A stretch of 64,000 nt of DNA, taken from Saccharibacillus qingshengii. GTDB lineage: Bacteria > Bacillota > Bacilli > Paenibacillales > Paenibacillaceae. The notes under the pieces were generated by a model. The model did no database searches, was not told the origin of the DNA, and saw only the letters and a program-made list of their open reading frames with translations. Shown here one piece after another: positions 1-9,071 of this stretch. The stretch covers positions 62,001 through 126,000 of the forward strand of contig NZ_JAAZWC010000010.1 of the NCBI RefSeq assembly GCF_013185195.1, read 5' to 3'. The position numbers were made by a program, and so were the translations under genes. Every line of letters starts with the position of its first letter. Positions within the stretch are counted from its first letter, which is position 1.

Positions 1-3000
1 GTGAATACGGCTTTGCCGTCTGCACCGGTCGTTTGCTCGCCGATTCTCACGATCGTGCCATCCGCAAGTTTGCGATCCAGGGTAAAGACCGCACCTGCAA
101 GCAGTTTGGAACTGTCGTCCGCGTCGACTTTGAGAACGGTCAGCTGTCCTCTGACACCGCTGCCGCTGCCCGAACCGGACGATACGCCAACGATTACATC
201 GTCGCTTGTTTCTTTGCTGATCGTCTCTACGTTTTTGCCTTCGAAAGCAACCGTGTTGGATACTTTCTCGTTATTGGCAGCGTTGATCAGCGTTGAATAT
301 TCCAGGATAAAAGCATTGGAAATTTCTTTTTCGGTAAAGGTCAGCGTAAAGTAATCGTGGCCTTCCACATTTTTCTTGATTTCGATCTTGTAATCCGTTT
401 CCGCAGTCAATTCCTTGGCTTTGGTCAACGTGCTTTTCGCAGGATCCTGCGTGTTGACTTGGACATCGGCTTCATACAGATGGAATGTATTCGGAAGCAG
501 AACCTGATTGGCGGTCGGCTTGTCGGTAATGACCGCATCGGTTACGGAAGATTGGGCGGCGTTGATTTCGATGTTCCAATCGATATTTTCACCGTTTTGT
601 TCACCGTTTTTCGCGACATATTGACCGCCTTTTGGAATGGTGACTGAGTATGTCAGCGGCCACGAGTCTTTGTTTCCGTTTTTCACGACTGCAGTATTCG
701 AGACTTTATCGTTGATCAATTTGCCTTCGAGCGTCGTTTTGAACGTCAGGATATAAGCGGAAGTGTCGTTCTGCTTAAGCGTAACGACAATTTTGCGTGC
801 AGTCGAGTCATACGTAAACGCATAACCTGCAGCGGTTACTTCGGTTCCTGCAGTCACGCTGCCGTCCGGTTTGATGACCATTTTGTGCAGTTTCAGCGAA
901 TCTGCAACGAGACTTTGATTGGCCTTCAGGACATCTTCGATCGAAGCTCCGTTCAGTTCTTCTTTGTTATAGTTGATCCCTACGGACCAGCTCAGCTGCT
1001 TCGTCTTGACATCGTAACTGCCGTTTTTGTAGCCGTTATTTTTCGTATAGCCGTTCGGATCGAAGCCGTCTTCCTTAGTCACTTCGTGCGGCTTGCTGTC
1101 GAGCGTATCGATCCAGCCCAGTACCGCTCTGTTGATCATGTTGGTACGGTTGGTATCGAATTCCGTGGTATACGTGATCGTATACTTGTCTTCGATCGCG
1201 TTTTTGAACGTCAGCGTGAACCCTTTGGAATAATCCGCCGGAGTTCCGTAAGCACTGAGTTCGTACTCGCTCGCATCCACGGTATTCTGGTTCGAATCTT
1301 TGACGAGAACCGTTGCCGGTTTCAGGGTAAGACCGCCGCTTGGGAACGTGTCGGTGATTTTGACTCCGTTCATTTTGGCTTTGTTTTGGTTAACGGTAAT
1401 GTTCCAGTTCACGGTTTTGTCCGTGTAGTTGACGCCGCTTCTCTTTTTATCCAGGAAGACCTGGTTGAGATCCCGCGTAGCCGTTTTGGTTTCGCCGCCT
1501 GCGGTTACGGTGTTCGTGATCGTTTCTTTTTCGTACACTTCTTTGGCCGCAATCGTCTGGTATTCGATCACGTAGGCCGAATCGATCGGTGCGTTAAACT
1601 GCAGCACGAATCCGGTCTTGCCGTTTTGTTCCGGCGTCAGCGTGACGGTATATTCCGATGCATCGACCAGGGCGCCTTTGACTGCGCTGCCGGATGCCGT
1701 CGATACTTCGTAGACTTTGATGTCCGACGCGCCGTTCTTCAGTTTCTGGGAAGCATCGAACAGATCTTCCAGTTTGGCGTTCGCTTGGATAAGCGAGCGT
1801 TCTCCGTAGTTGTATTCGATCGCCCAAGAGATGCTTTGGTCGATCGGGTTAAATCCTGTCGATTTCTTGTTCAGCAGCGCTCCGCCTTGAATCGTGACGC
1901 TGGCCGAAGCATTCGTTTCGTCGATATTATCGCCGTCGAATGTCGCCGTGTTGTCGAATTTGGCTTGAGTGCCGTTAAATACCGCGGCTTCGGTCACATC
2001 CGTCTTGAATACGATCCGGTAAGCGGAATCGATCGGATTGTTGAAAGAAAGCGTGAATTCTTTGTCGCCGGCCGCTTTGCCCAGCGTGTAATCGCCGCTT
2101 GGCAGAGCCGTTCCGGCCACTGCCGTATTGCCGTCCAGATTGAACGTCAGCGGATAGACAATCACCGAATTTTCCTGCAGCTTGAGTCCTGCCGGAAGCA
2201 GATCGGTTACGACCGCATTCTGCACGCTTTGGCCGGTCCGGTTCACTTCAAGCGTCCACTCGATGCTCTTGGCGTTCAATTCGCCGTTCCGCGTTCCTTT
2301 TTTACTCATGTCCGGGGTAATATTCGTCTTGAATACCAGATCGACGACTTGTTCGCCGCCTTTGATCGGGAATTTGATCTGCTGCTGCGTGGAACCCGTA
2401 ATCTTCTGTTTGTCGAAGGTGGTTTCCAGATTCAACTTGCCGTTCACCGCATCGTACTCGGTAATGAACTCGTTGAATGTCATCACGACCTGGCGGGTCT
2501 GGCGATCCACCTTGAATGTGCCTACGCTGTTTCCGTCGTCCATAAGCAGCGGACCGGAAATGTCGTTGAAGAGCACGAACTTGTCGGCTGGAAGCAGATC
2601 GAACGTAAACGTATCGCCGGATACGTAATCGTGTCCGTCGCCGAGTACCCAGTTGAAGTCCAGCTTCACTTTGGCTCCTTGTTCGTACACGCCGTTTGTG
2701 ACCGTCTGGCCGTTCGCATCGAATGCAGTCAGCTCAACCGACGTAATCAGGTTCTCCGTCATCGCTTTCGGAGCTCTGGCATCCGCTGCCAGCGCGGAAA
2801 TCTTTTTCGGCGCGGCGGCTTCTTCATCGGCAGCCGGAGCTTCCTCTTCGATCGGTGCCGCTTCGTCTTTGACGACCGGAGCCGGAGTGACTTCTTCCGC
2901 CGGTGCCGTTTCGTCCTTGACGACCGGTGCCGGAGTGACTTCTTCCGCCGGTGCCGTTTCGTCCTTGACGACCGGTGCCGGAGTAACTTCTTCCGCCGGC

Positions 3001-3266
3001 GCCGCTTCGTCCTCGACGACCGATGCCGGAGCGACTTCCTCCGCTGGTGCCGAGGTCTGTGCCTGCTCCCCGCCGGTTATCTCCTGGGTTAATCCTTCCA
3101 CTTCCGTACCTTGTTCCGGCTGCTGTGCATCGCCGGTTATCTCCAAGGTCTGCGCCGCCCCGGTCCCCGCCTCTTCCGCTTTTGCGGATGCCGCAAAGCC
3201 GAAGCCCTGCAGAATCTGCACCACAAGCAGCAGGCCGATGACCAGCAGACTCATTTTCTTTCTCAT
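1..3266 (-). CDS. MSCRAMM-like surface adhesin, C-terminus beyond window
   Basis: The reading frame is open from ATG at 3266 to the window edge, so about 1088 residues are visible and the end is missing. Start is supported by GGAGGG just upstream. Residues 1-30 are a signal peptide (basic start, hydrophobic core). Residues about 72-140 are an acidic Pro/Glu/Val repeat stalk. From about residue 165 there is a beta-rich region, then at least five related units of about 140 residues, each opening with a W-x-I/L-x-x-N strand (near 330, 477, 618, 755, 900), as in collagen-binding/SdrG-type adhesin domains. Near residue 1039 a CnaB/SpaA-like domain begins (LTVLKVD, the Lys typical of isopeptide-forming domains). 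Expected role: wall-anchored binding to a polymer or host/plant surface. An LPXTG or other anchor would lie outside the window. It is separated from the kinase operon by a terminator. Confidence 0.85.
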   Translation of the reverse strand, partial: MRKKMSLLVIGLLLVVQILQGFGFAASAKAEEAGTGAAQTLEITGDAQQPEQGTEVEGLTQEITGGEQAQTSAPAEEVAPASVVEDEAAPAEEVTPAPVVKDETAPAEEVTPAPVVKDETAPAEEVTPAPVVKDEAAPIEEEAPAADEEAAAPKKISALAADARAPKAMTENLITSVELTAFDANGQTVTNGVYEQGAKVKLDFNWVLGDGHDYVSGDTFTFDLLPADKFVLFNDISGPLLMDDGNSVGTFKVDRQTRQVVMTFNEFITEYDAVNGKLNLETTFDKQKITGSTQQQIKFPIKGGEQVVDLVFKTNITPDMSKKGTRNGELNAKSIEWTLEVNRTGQSVQNAVVTDLLPAGLKLQENSVIVYPLTFNLDGNTAVAGTALPSGDYTLGKAAGDKEFTLSFNNPIDSAYRIVFKTDVTEAAVFNGTQAKFDNTATFDGDNIDETNASASVTIQGGALLNKKSTGFNPIDQSISWAIEYNYGERSLIQANAKLEDLFDASQKLKNGASDIKVYEVSTASGSAVKGALVDASEYTVTLTPEQNGKTGFVLQFNAPIDSAYVIEYQTIAAKEVYEKETITNTVTAGGETKTATRDLNQVFLDKKRSGVNYTDKTVNWNITVNQNKAKMNGVKITDTFPSGGLTLKPATVLVKDSNQNTVDASEYELSAYGTPADYSKGFTLTFKNAIEDKYTITYTTEFDTNRTNMINRAVLGWIDTLDSKPHEVTKEDGFDPNGYTKNNGYKNGSYDVKTKQLSWSVGINYNKEELNGASIEDVLKANQSLVADSLKLHKMVIKPDGSVTAGTEVTAAGYAFTYDSTARKIVVTLKQNDTSAYILTFKTTLEGKLINDKVSNTAVVKNGNKDSWPLTYSVTIPKGGQYVAKNGEQNGENIDWNIEINAAQSSVTDAVITDKPTANQVLLPNTFHLYEADVQVNTQDPAKSTLTKAKELTAETDYKIEIKKNVEGHDYFTLTFTEKEISNAFILEYSTLINAANNEKVSNTVAFEGKNVETISKETSDDVIVGVSSGSGSGSGVRGQLTVLKVDADDSSKLLAGAVFTLDRKLADGTIVRIGEQTTGADGKAVF
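2853..3048 (-). repeat. 48-bp tandem repeats encoding the adhesin stalk
   Basis: Four units of exactly 48 bp (recurring near 2863, 2911, 2959 and 3007) encode 16-residue repeats of the form APAEEVTPAPVVKDET. The two middle copies are nearly identical and the outer ones are diverged. In-frame coding repeats of this kind vary stalk length by slippage or recombination. Confidence 0.9.
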
Positions 3267-3372
3267 TTTTCGTTACCCTCCCTTTGTATATGTAAGCATG
3301 CTTGCTCGGCAATCGCCTGAGAAAAAGCATATTCCAAGCACATATACAAAAACTGAACAGGCCTGAAAAGGC

Positions 3373-3427
3373 AAAAAAGCGACGCAAACCGGAATCCCCG
3401 TTCGGCGGATTTCGGTTTGCGTCGCTT
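3373..3427 (-). terminator. Intrinsic terminator of the kinase/phosphatase/VWA operon
   Basis: A 14-bp stem (AAGCGACGCAAACC with its complement) is followed on the minus strand by a run of six T. It begins about 28 nt after the kinase stop codon and separates that operon from the adhesin gene. Confidence 0.85.
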
Positions 3428-3454
3428 GAACTGCACTTTTACTCCATGCGGGAG

Positions 3455-5443
3455 TCACAAAACCTTCAAATCAAGTTCGGCCTGGGCCAAAGCCTGGGCG
3501 GTACCGCCCGCTTCGCGCAGCGCGGCTTCCTGCCGTGCGCGTATGCCCGACGAGATGCGCATCAGCTCCGCAGCACCCGCGGAGAGGCGCCGTTCCAGCT
3601 CGCGCGTCCGGGCTTCGACCGCACGTTCCACGGCCAGCACTTCGGCCGCCGGAACCCGTCCAAGCACCGGATCGAAAGTGAACCGGCGTTCGATCCGGTC
3701 CCGCCAGGCGAGCAGCATGCGCGTATTGGCCGGGCCGAAGCCCGGAACGCGCGCCAGACGGTGCGTCTCGACTTCCAGCGCAGTCTCGATACCGAACAGC
3801 GCCAGCGTCGCCCGGCGGCCCGGGCCGATCCCGTCAAGCTGCGCCTGATCGATCCGCTGCCGCCGCAGATAAGACTGCAGCTGCACCGCCCGCTGTCTGC
3901 CTTCCAGCCGGCGCAGCTCGCCGGCTTTGTAGCCCTCAAGATCGAGATAATCGCGCCGCGCCTGCTCCAGTTCCTGAAGCTTGGCGGAGAAAGCGCCATG
4001 CCCGCTCGCTTCGATGTACCGGCGAGAGACCTCGTTCCACCGAACCCGAAGAAGGCTGCAGGTTTCGGCGCGTTCTTCGCGCAGAGCCCGGCGGCCTCTC
4101 CCCGCTGCCAGGAGCAGCAGATTGAACCCCGCCAGCACGCCGACGGTCAGTATCCAGAATCCGGGCAGGAAGATCCATACGCCCGCACCCGAAGCCAGGG
4201 ACAGCAGGGACAAAGCCCCCCGCCATCTTTTTCGCCTGAGATAGGCCGTCACCGGTGCCGAGAGCTGCGGCTGCAGGGACGACGGTTCCGGCAGCGTACG
4301 CGCGCCCGCAGGCTTCGGCACGCGCTGAATTTGCCCCCATACGGCCGGCAGGTGGAATCCGCCGCCGGGATCGGCGGAGGAAGATCCCGCGCCGGCCTGT
4401 GCAGCGCCTGCGGAAGTGCGGTAAGCGGAATCCGCCGGGCGAAACAGGAGGCCGCCGGTTGCGGCTTCCATGGCGCACCAGGGGCAGGAGCCGGCATGGG
4501 CGGGATAATGATGCCAGGCATTGGCGGCACAAGGAACCAGGGTGCCGCCCATCTCCTGCAGCGCAGAGACCCATTCCTGCGCATCCGGACGGCGCGTCAT
4601 GGACTCTTGCGCAAAAGCGCGCAGGAACAGCGCCTGCACCGCTGGCGGCAGCAGCTGCAGCGGCAGCGAGCCCGGAGGCGGCTGCATCTGCCGCGCGGAC
4701 GAAGAAGGCCCGTAGGCGAAACGGAACTCGCGGATCGCCCGCTCGATCGGCATCTCGCCCTGTCCGGAATACTTGCCGGCAAACGGATGCCGCCCCATGA
4801 AGAGCAGCATGAAGATAAAGACGGCCAGACCGAAATTGTCGTGATTGCGGGTGCGGACCATGCCGCGAAAAGAAGTGACGCCCTGCAGCTCCGGCGGCAT
4901 ATACATAGGGATGCCGACGTCGCAGCCGAAGCGTTTGCTGCCCGATTGGACCTGAAAGCTGTCGCAGTCCAGCATCAGGATCGTGGCCTGATCGGTTACG
5001 TAAAAGTTGCTGTGGTTGATGTCTCCGACCACATGTCCTTCTTCGTGGACGGCCGCGAAAGCCCGCGCCAGATTGGCGGCGGTATGTACCAGGAACGGAT
5101 AACCGGCCTGGGCGAATTCGGTCAAACGGGTCTTCGGACCGTAAAGCTTGTGAATTTCCTTGCCGTTTAGACGCGGCATCAGAAATCCGATGACACGGCG
5201 GCCGGAATCGCGCAGCACTTCGACCGGCCATACGGTGAAGCGCAGCAGCCTTTCCGTTTTGAGCCGCACCATCGCTTCGATCTTGTCCTGCTTTTCTTTG
5301 GGCAGCGGCTTATGATAGATTTTCGCGACCACTTCCGGACGGCCGTCGACTTCAAAGACCGAACCTTCTCCGCCCCGCCCGAGCTCTTGTCCGAAGATCA
5401 CATCCATCCCGCTTCCGCTTACGATCCGGTCCGCCCGCTTCAT
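3455..5443 (-). CDS. YegI-like protein kinase with membrane and helix-hairpin-helix domains
   Basis: 662 residues from ATG 5443, which overlaps the phosphatase stop as ATGA; the in-frame upstream start at 5470 lies inside the phosphatase. Kinase fold at about 10-290: glycine loop GRGGEGSVF, Lys41 in VAKIY, catalytic loop GDIN-x-x-N (Asp141, Asn146), and LDCD at 158-161 in place of DFG. A Cys pair CPWC (320-323) with Cys305 suggests a small zinc ribbon. Two hydrophobic segments lie at about 410-450, then a charged helical stretch and a helix-hairpin-helix region with two GIGP/GFGP-like turns (about 550-605). This architecture matches the kinase of the TerY-P triad (YegI), with VWA and PP2C partners encoded just upstream. 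Target unknown. Membrane placement is inferred. Confidence 0.88.
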   Translation of the reverse strand: MKRADRIVSGSGMDVIFGQELGRGGEGSVFEVDGRPEVVAKIYHKPLPKEKQDKIEAMVRLKTERLLRFTVWPVEVLRDSGRRVIGFLMPRLNGKEIHKLYGPKTRLTEFAQAGYPFLVHTAANLARAFAAVHEEGHVVGDINHSNFYVTDQATILMLDCDSFQVQSGSKRFGCDVGIPMYMPPELQGVTSFRGMVRTRNHDNFGLAVFIFMLLFMGRHPFAGKYSGQGEMPIERAIREFRFAYGPSSSARQMQPPPGSLPLQLLPPAVQALFLRAFAQESMTRRPDAQEWVSALQEMGGTLVPCAANAWHHYPAHAGSCPWCAMEAATGGLLFRPADSAYRTSAGAAQAGAGSSSADPGGGFHLPAVWGQIQRVPKPAGARTLPEPSSLQPQLSAPVTAYLRRKRWRGALSLLSLASGAGVWIFLPGFWILTVGVLAGFNLLLLAAGRGRRALREERAETCSLLRVRWNEVSRRYIEASGHGAFSAKLQELEQARRDYLDLEGYKAGELRRLEGRQRAVQLQSYLRRQRIDQAQLDGIGPGRRATLALFGIETALEVETHRLARVPGFGPANTRMLLAWRDRIERRFTFDPVLGRVPAAEVLAVERAVEARTRELERRLSAGAAELMRISSGIRARQEAALREAGGTAQALAQAELDLKVL

Positions 5444-6228
5444 GACGATTCTTCCCGTTCGCGCTGCCAAGTCGCCAGGACAAGCGTCTTGTCGTCGTCG
5501 GTCCGGTCATTGACCCGATCCGAATCGAGAAACGCACGCAGCGAATCGCTGTAGCGCGTATGGTCTTCTTCTTCGAGGCGTCTTAGTACGGAAAAGAAAG
5601 GACGGAAAAAAGGCGCATAGGCGCTTCGGGTCTGGTAATGCAGCGCCAGACGCTGCAGCCCGTCGGTAAACACGGCGACTTCGCCGTACGTACGCTCCGT
5701 ATGCAGACTGTGCTGCAAAAACTTCTTGGCGCTGCTCTGCGTCGCAAAATACGTCATATTCTCGTATTCGCCCTGCTGGGGCCAGAATGCCCACATATAC
5801 TCGTCCTCCTTTTCCGCATATACGATCGCACCGTCGCCGATCTGGATAAAGACCGCCGCGCCTTCGCAGATGACCGCCGCGAGAAACGTGCAGGCGAACT
5901 CCCGCGACCGGCAGCCGGCTTTGGCGGCACGCGCTCTTACGGCCCGCTGGAACCGGCCGAGCCAGCTCTCGCAGAACTCGCGCGTCAATTCCTCCACCTG
6001 CCCTCCGCGGTCAAAATGCCTGCCGACCGCGTCGGCAAACAGGGTGCAGGCAAGCTCGGAGCCTTCGTCCGAACGCGAAGCGCTTCCCGCGCCGTCCGAA
6101 GCGGCCGCCAGCAGCACCTGCGTACCGCCGGGACCCTCGAACGTCCGGCTCAGCGAATAATCCTGGCAGGGGGTATCGTTCTTGGCATGCGACGTGCCGC
6201 GTACGGAGACGTTCGCGTACTTCCACAT
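5440..6228 (-). CDS. PP2C-family protein phosphatase (YegK-like)
   Basis: 262 residues. Start ATG 6228 shares a base with the VWA stop (TGATG), so translation is coupled; a longer in-frame ORF to 6525 would overlap the VWA gene extensively and is not used. PP2C motifs are visible in order: CQDYS near the N-terminus, SDGAGSA (metal-binding Asp), GDGAIVY, FTDGL, and TDDDKTLVL near the C-terminus. It is expected to remove phosphates placed by the adjacent kinase, making a reversible phosphorylation switch. Ends as ATGA with the kinase start. Confidence 0.9.
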   Translation of the reverse strand: MWKYANVSVRGTSHAKNDTPCQDYSLSRTFEGPGGTQVLLAAASDGAGSASRSDEGSELACTLFADAVGRHFDRGGQVEELTREFCESWLGRFQRAVRARAAKAGCRSREFACTFLAAVICEGAAVFIQIGDGAIVYAEKEDEYMWAFWPQQGEYENMTYFATQSSAKKFLQHSLHTERTYGEVAVFTDGLQRLALHYQTRSAYAPFFRPFFSVLRRLEEEDHTRYSDSLRAFLDSDRVNDRTDDDKTLVLATWQREREESS

Positions 6229-6899
6229 CAGATCAGCGCCCATCCTTCCGGCGAAGCCGGATTTTCCAACCGGATCTGGTCGCCGGGCGTCGAATGCGAA
6301 ACGGAATTCAGCGAGTTCGACAGCCAGGAGAACAGATCGGCGAAGCGCAGTCCTTTGAGCTTGAGCGGCGCGCGGGTCGCAATCTGGTTCAGTACGTTCA
6401 TATCGGCGTTCTCGACCCCCACCGCGAAGAACATGAACGACTTCGCCGCTTCGCCTTCGCGGACCAGGGAAGCCGCGCGCTGCCAATCGTCGGTCGGTGC
6501 TCCGTCGGTAATGAGGAAGATCCACGGCCGGTAATACGAGATCCCGTTCTGCTTATAGACATTCTTGCGGTCTTCGAGCATGGCGACCGCTTTCTCGATA
6601 GCCGCACCCATCGGCGTATTGCCGCTGGCCGTCAGCATCGGCGGGTAGAAATCGTCGGGCGTGCCGAAATCGGAGGTAGCCTGTACCGGTCCGAAACTGA
6701 CCACGGCAAGTTCCACCCGCTTGACGGACATGCTGTCGGTCATCAGTTCTTCCTTAAACGAAGAAAGGCCGCGGTTCAGCTCCTCGATCGGCTGCCCGCT
6801 CATCGAATACGAAGTGTCCAGCAGCAAAATGCAGGGACATCTCGGCTCGGGGTTTTCCGCAAATTCCGCGGCAAACGGTATCTGGTCGAATTCAAACAT
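6228..6899 (-). CDS. TerY/YegL-like VWA domain protein
   Basis: 223 residues from ATG 6899, preceded by AAGGGAC at good spacing; the start lies inside the end of the pseudouridine synthase gene. A complete MIDAS is visible: DTSYSMSG (DxSxS), the Thr of NTPMG, and [10 protein letters not shown]. The length fits the compact TerY/YegL type. VWA proteins of this type are thought to be metal-dependent adaptors in the TerY-P triad with a PP2C phosphatase and a kinase, which are the next two genes. Intracellular; no signal peptide or membrane segment. Confidence 0.9.
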   Translation of the reverse strand: MFEFDQIPFAAEFAENPEPRCPCILLLDTSYSMSGQPIEELNRGLSSFKEELMTDSMSVKRVELAVVSFGPVQATSDFGTPDDFYPPMLTASGNTPMGAAIEKAVAMLEDRKNVYKQNGISYYRPWIFLITDGAPTDDWQRAASLVREGEAAKSFMFFAVGVENADMNVLNQIATRAPLKLKGLRFADLFSWLSNSLNSVSHSTPGDQIRLENPASPEGWALI

Positions 6900-7653
6900 C
6901 GCAAGCAGTCCCTTCATCTGTGATCTCGTTGTTCTTTCCGGCCTCTTCTTGCCGGTCTTCCCCATCTTGCAGAGCCTCGAGCAGTTCATTTCGCTCTTCG
7001 GTACCCAGGTGCCGCCACTGCCCCGTCTCCAGACCGTCCAACCGCACATTCATGATGCGCTCGCGCCGGAGCTGCGTAACCCGGTATCCCAGTTCTTTGC
7101 ACATGCGGCGGATCTGCCGGTTCAGTCCCTGCGTCAGCCGAATACCAAAAGAGCATTCGCCGATCGAGTAGGCTTGGCAGGGCAGGGTAACGGTGTCCAT
7201 GATCGCGACTCCCTGCCGCATACGCTGCAGAAAGTCTTCGGTCACCGGTTTGTCCACCGCAACCGTATATTCTTTCTCGTGTCCGTTCTCCGCCCGCATC
7301 ATCCGATTGACGATACTGCCGTCGTTGGTGAGCAGAATCAAACCTTCGGAATCTTTGTCGAGCCGGCCCACGGGAAAGATCCGCACAGGAAAGTTCATAA
7401 AATCGGCGATATTGCCGGTTACTCCTTCCGCATGCGTACATACGATTCCCCTCGGTTTGTTGAGAGCCAGATAGACCGCTTCGGCTTTCCGAGGAATCGC
7501 ACGGCCGTCGATCGTTACCGTATCGCCGGGCTGTACGTGGTCTGCCCCGCTGCACGGCTGCCCGTTGATCGAGATCCGTCCCGCGGCCAGCAGCCGATTC
7601 GTCTCCCGCCTGGAACAGTAGCCGGTCTCGCTGACATATTTGTTGATGCGCAT
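6892..7653 (-). CDS. rluF: 23S rRNA pseudouridine synthase, RluF-like
   Basis: About 253 residues. An N-terminal S4 domain ([16 protein letters not shown]) is followed by the RsuA/RluB/E/F catalytic domain with the [12 protein letters not shown] motif carrying the catalytic Asp. Sequence such as GLNRQIRRM and the S4 start fit RluF, which modifies U2604 of 23S rRNA. ATG 7653 gives the usual MRINKY start; a TTG at 7665 is possible but has its purine-rich sequence too close. The C-terminal tail is acidic, and its last two codons overlap the VWA start, so the kinase triad may be co-transcribed with it. Confidence 0.85.
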   Translation of the reverse strand: MRINKYVSETGYCSRRETNRLLAAGRISINGQPCSGADHVQPGDTVTIDGRAIPRKAEAVYLALNKPRGIVCTHAEGVTGNIADFMNFPVRIFPVGRLDKDSEGLILLTNDGSIVNRMMRAENGHEKEYTVAVDKPVTEDFLQRMRQGVAIMDTVTLPCQAYSIGECSFGIRLTQGLNRQIRRMCKELGYRVTQLRRERIMNVRLDGLETGQWRHLGTEERNELLEALQDGEDRQEEAGKNNEITDEGTACDV

Positions 7654-7723
7654 AGGTCGTGCCAACTTTCGTTTCTTCTATAGGTAATACCCGGAATGCG
7701 GACTTCATGAAAATTTTTCCCGC

Positions 7724-7784
7724 CAAAAAAAGAAAACGCCTCCCGGCCCGCATACAAAGTATCGTGCCGGCGGCGAAGGCGTTC
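7724..7784 (-). terminator. Intrinsic terminator downstream of Nfu-N gene
   Basis: AACGCC...GGCGTT stem with a GC-rich interior, followed on the minus strand by TTCTTTTTTT. It separates the Nfu-N gene from rluF. Confidence 0.7.
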
Positions 7785-7823
7785 ATCGATCGGACGGCCG
7801 TTTTTTAGCGTGCCAAAAACGTG

Positions 7824-8102
7824 CTACGGGTATACGCGCCGGAAAGCTTCTTCCACTTCGGGAAGAATGCTGTCCCAGTCGGCATCCGGCTGTTTGCTGA
7901 CCGTCACGAAATCGCGCATGCCGAAGATGTTGTCCACTCCGTCAATCGCGACCAGTGCCGCAGCCAGCGGATGATCGCTGGATTCTCCCGCTTTCACGGA
8001 CGTACTTTTCGGACCTTCGAACAGAACGGAATCCGCTCCGATTCGGACCGAATTGGGGTTTGGGGTATGCTGAACCTGATAGTTGACTGTGATGATCCTC
8101 AC
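7824..8102 (-). CDS. Stand-alone Nfu/NifU N-terminal domain protein
   Basis: Roughly 90 residues carrying the Nfu N-terminal scaffold signature: TPNPNSVRI near the start, SPLA-like HPLAAAL, GVDNIFG and FVTVSK. In two-domain Nfu proteins this domain accompanies an Fe-S carrying CxxC domain, which is absent here, so it may be an accessory in Fe-S assembly. The start is unclear. GTG 8102 is listed, but its purine-rich sequence directly abuts it. A GTG at 8135 lacks a ribosome binding site. A strong AGAGGTGAGG lies just ahead of ATC codons at 8096 and 8093. Confidence 0.75.
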   Translation of the reverse strand: MRIITVNYQVQHTPNPNSVRIGADSVLFEGPKSTSVKAGESSDHPLAAALVAIDGVDNIFGMRDFVTVSKQPDADWDSILPEVEEAFRRVYP

Positions 8103-8223
8103 CTCTTTCGTTGGTTTGCCCGCATTGCTGCGCACGAATTGGCTTTATTGTACCATATGCCCGGCGCAAGCGGCTCGGCAAAATGCCCGACAGCCGCTTC
8201 TGCCGCCGGTTCTTCAATCCTTT

Positions 8224-8730
8224 TCAACGGCCGTGGGTCCGATTCTGCAGATCTCTCCACACTTTCTTGTTGCTGTATTCCTTCTTCGAACTGATGTCCT
8301 CGCCGAACCAGTCGGGGGCTTCAAAAGCTTCCGCGGCTTCAAGCGATTCGAATTCCACCTCGGCTACGGTAAGGTTGAGCTGTTCGTAGCGGTCGAGTTC
8401 GACCGTGAAGCCGTTCCACTCGCCGGTCGTGCGCGTCTTGGTCAGCGGGACGGCACCCGAAGCTTGAAACAGCTGCTCGTAAATGCTGGCCGTAATCGAA
8501 TATTCGATCTCTTCGCGGCTCATGCCGTTGCCCTGCTTGAACGTATGCGTATGTTCCACTTCTCCCGTATCGACATCGACCAGCCGCCGCACCCGGACTT
8601 CCTGCTGCTCGTCCAGCGCCAGATACGTCTGCTGGATCTTCTGCTCCGAACGCCGGATAAAAGCACCTTCTGCAATCAGTTCTTCCGGTCTGCGATCCAG
8701 CAAAAACTTGCGTTCGATTTCCATGCCCAT
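8224..8730 (-). CDS. CYTH domain protein (triphosphate tunnel metalloenzyme)
   Basis: 168 residues. The N-terminus shows the ExExK signature (EIERKF) of the CYTH/TTM superfamily, followed by alternating charged strands (VRVRR, HTHTFKQG, EIEYSI, ELDRYE, VAEVEFE) that build the anion-binding tunnel. Family members hydrolyse inorganic triphosphate or make cAMP; bacterial stand-alone forms of this size are mostly triphosphatases. ATG 8730 has GGAGGG at 9 nt, better placed than the next ATG. Confidence 0.88.
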   Translation of the reverse strand: MGMEIERKFLLDRRPEELIAEGAFIRRSEQKIQQTYLALDEQQEVRVRRLVDVDTGEVEHTHTFKQGNGMSREEIEYSITASIYEQLFQASGAVPLTKTRTTGEWNGFTVELDRYEQLNLTVAEVEFESLEAAEAFEAPDWFGEDISSKKEYSNKKVWRDLQNRTHGR

Positions 8731-8821
8731 CTTGGCGGTCCCTCCTTCATGTCTTCGTTCTCTTTCCAATTATACCTCGAAAGATTGCGGTGCCGAAAGC
8801 GATGCCCCGGAAAATGCACAC

Positions 8822-8847
8822 AAAAAAAGCGCGTATCGCACGCGCTT
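8822..8847 (-). terminator. Terminator of the Spo0E-like gene
   Basis: Perfect 8-bp stem AAGCGCGT/ACGCGCTT with 5-nt loop and a T-run on the minus strand. Confidence 0.85.
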
Positions 8848-8915
8848 ATCCGAATAGACGCAAATCTTCCGATCCGATCACAGACCTGCCTTATTCCTTC
8901 TTTCAACGGTCTGCC

Positions 8916-9071
8916 TCAGCCGCTTTTGCGGCGGTCATATTCATTTAGCCAATCGTCAAGCTTCTGGGATTGAATCAACACCCTTTCATCCAGAAAACCG
9001 TACCGGTCCGCAAGCTGATACAAAATCCGCCGCTGGCGCTCCATCTCGGTCTGGATCTCTTCTTTGTTCAT
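8916..9071 (-). CDS. Spo0E-like aspartyl-phosphate phosphatase
   Basis: 51 residues from ATG 9071 with GGAGGG upstream. The Spo0E family signature is complete: an E-x-x-R-x-x-L-Y-x-L helix, then the SQKLDDWLNEY motif (SQxLD), in a two-helix hairpin. Family members dephosphorylate Spo0A~P and so delay sporulation. A terminator follows, so it is expressed alone. Its presence supports a spore-forming host. Confidence 0.88.
   Translation of the reverse strand: MNKEEIQTEMERQRRILYQLADRYGFLDERVLIQSQKLDDWLNEYDRRKSG

Noticed and set aside
885-3092. 735-residue open frame on the plus strand
   Set aside because: It is the antisense of the adhesin gene: the minus frame has a start signal, signal peptide and recognisable domains, while the plus product is Arg/Phe-rich and unlike a protein family.
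6229-6525. Longer N-terminus for the PP2C phosphatase
   Set aside because: It would lie inside the VWA gene; ATG 6228 with TGATG coupling starts just ahead of the conserved CQDYS.
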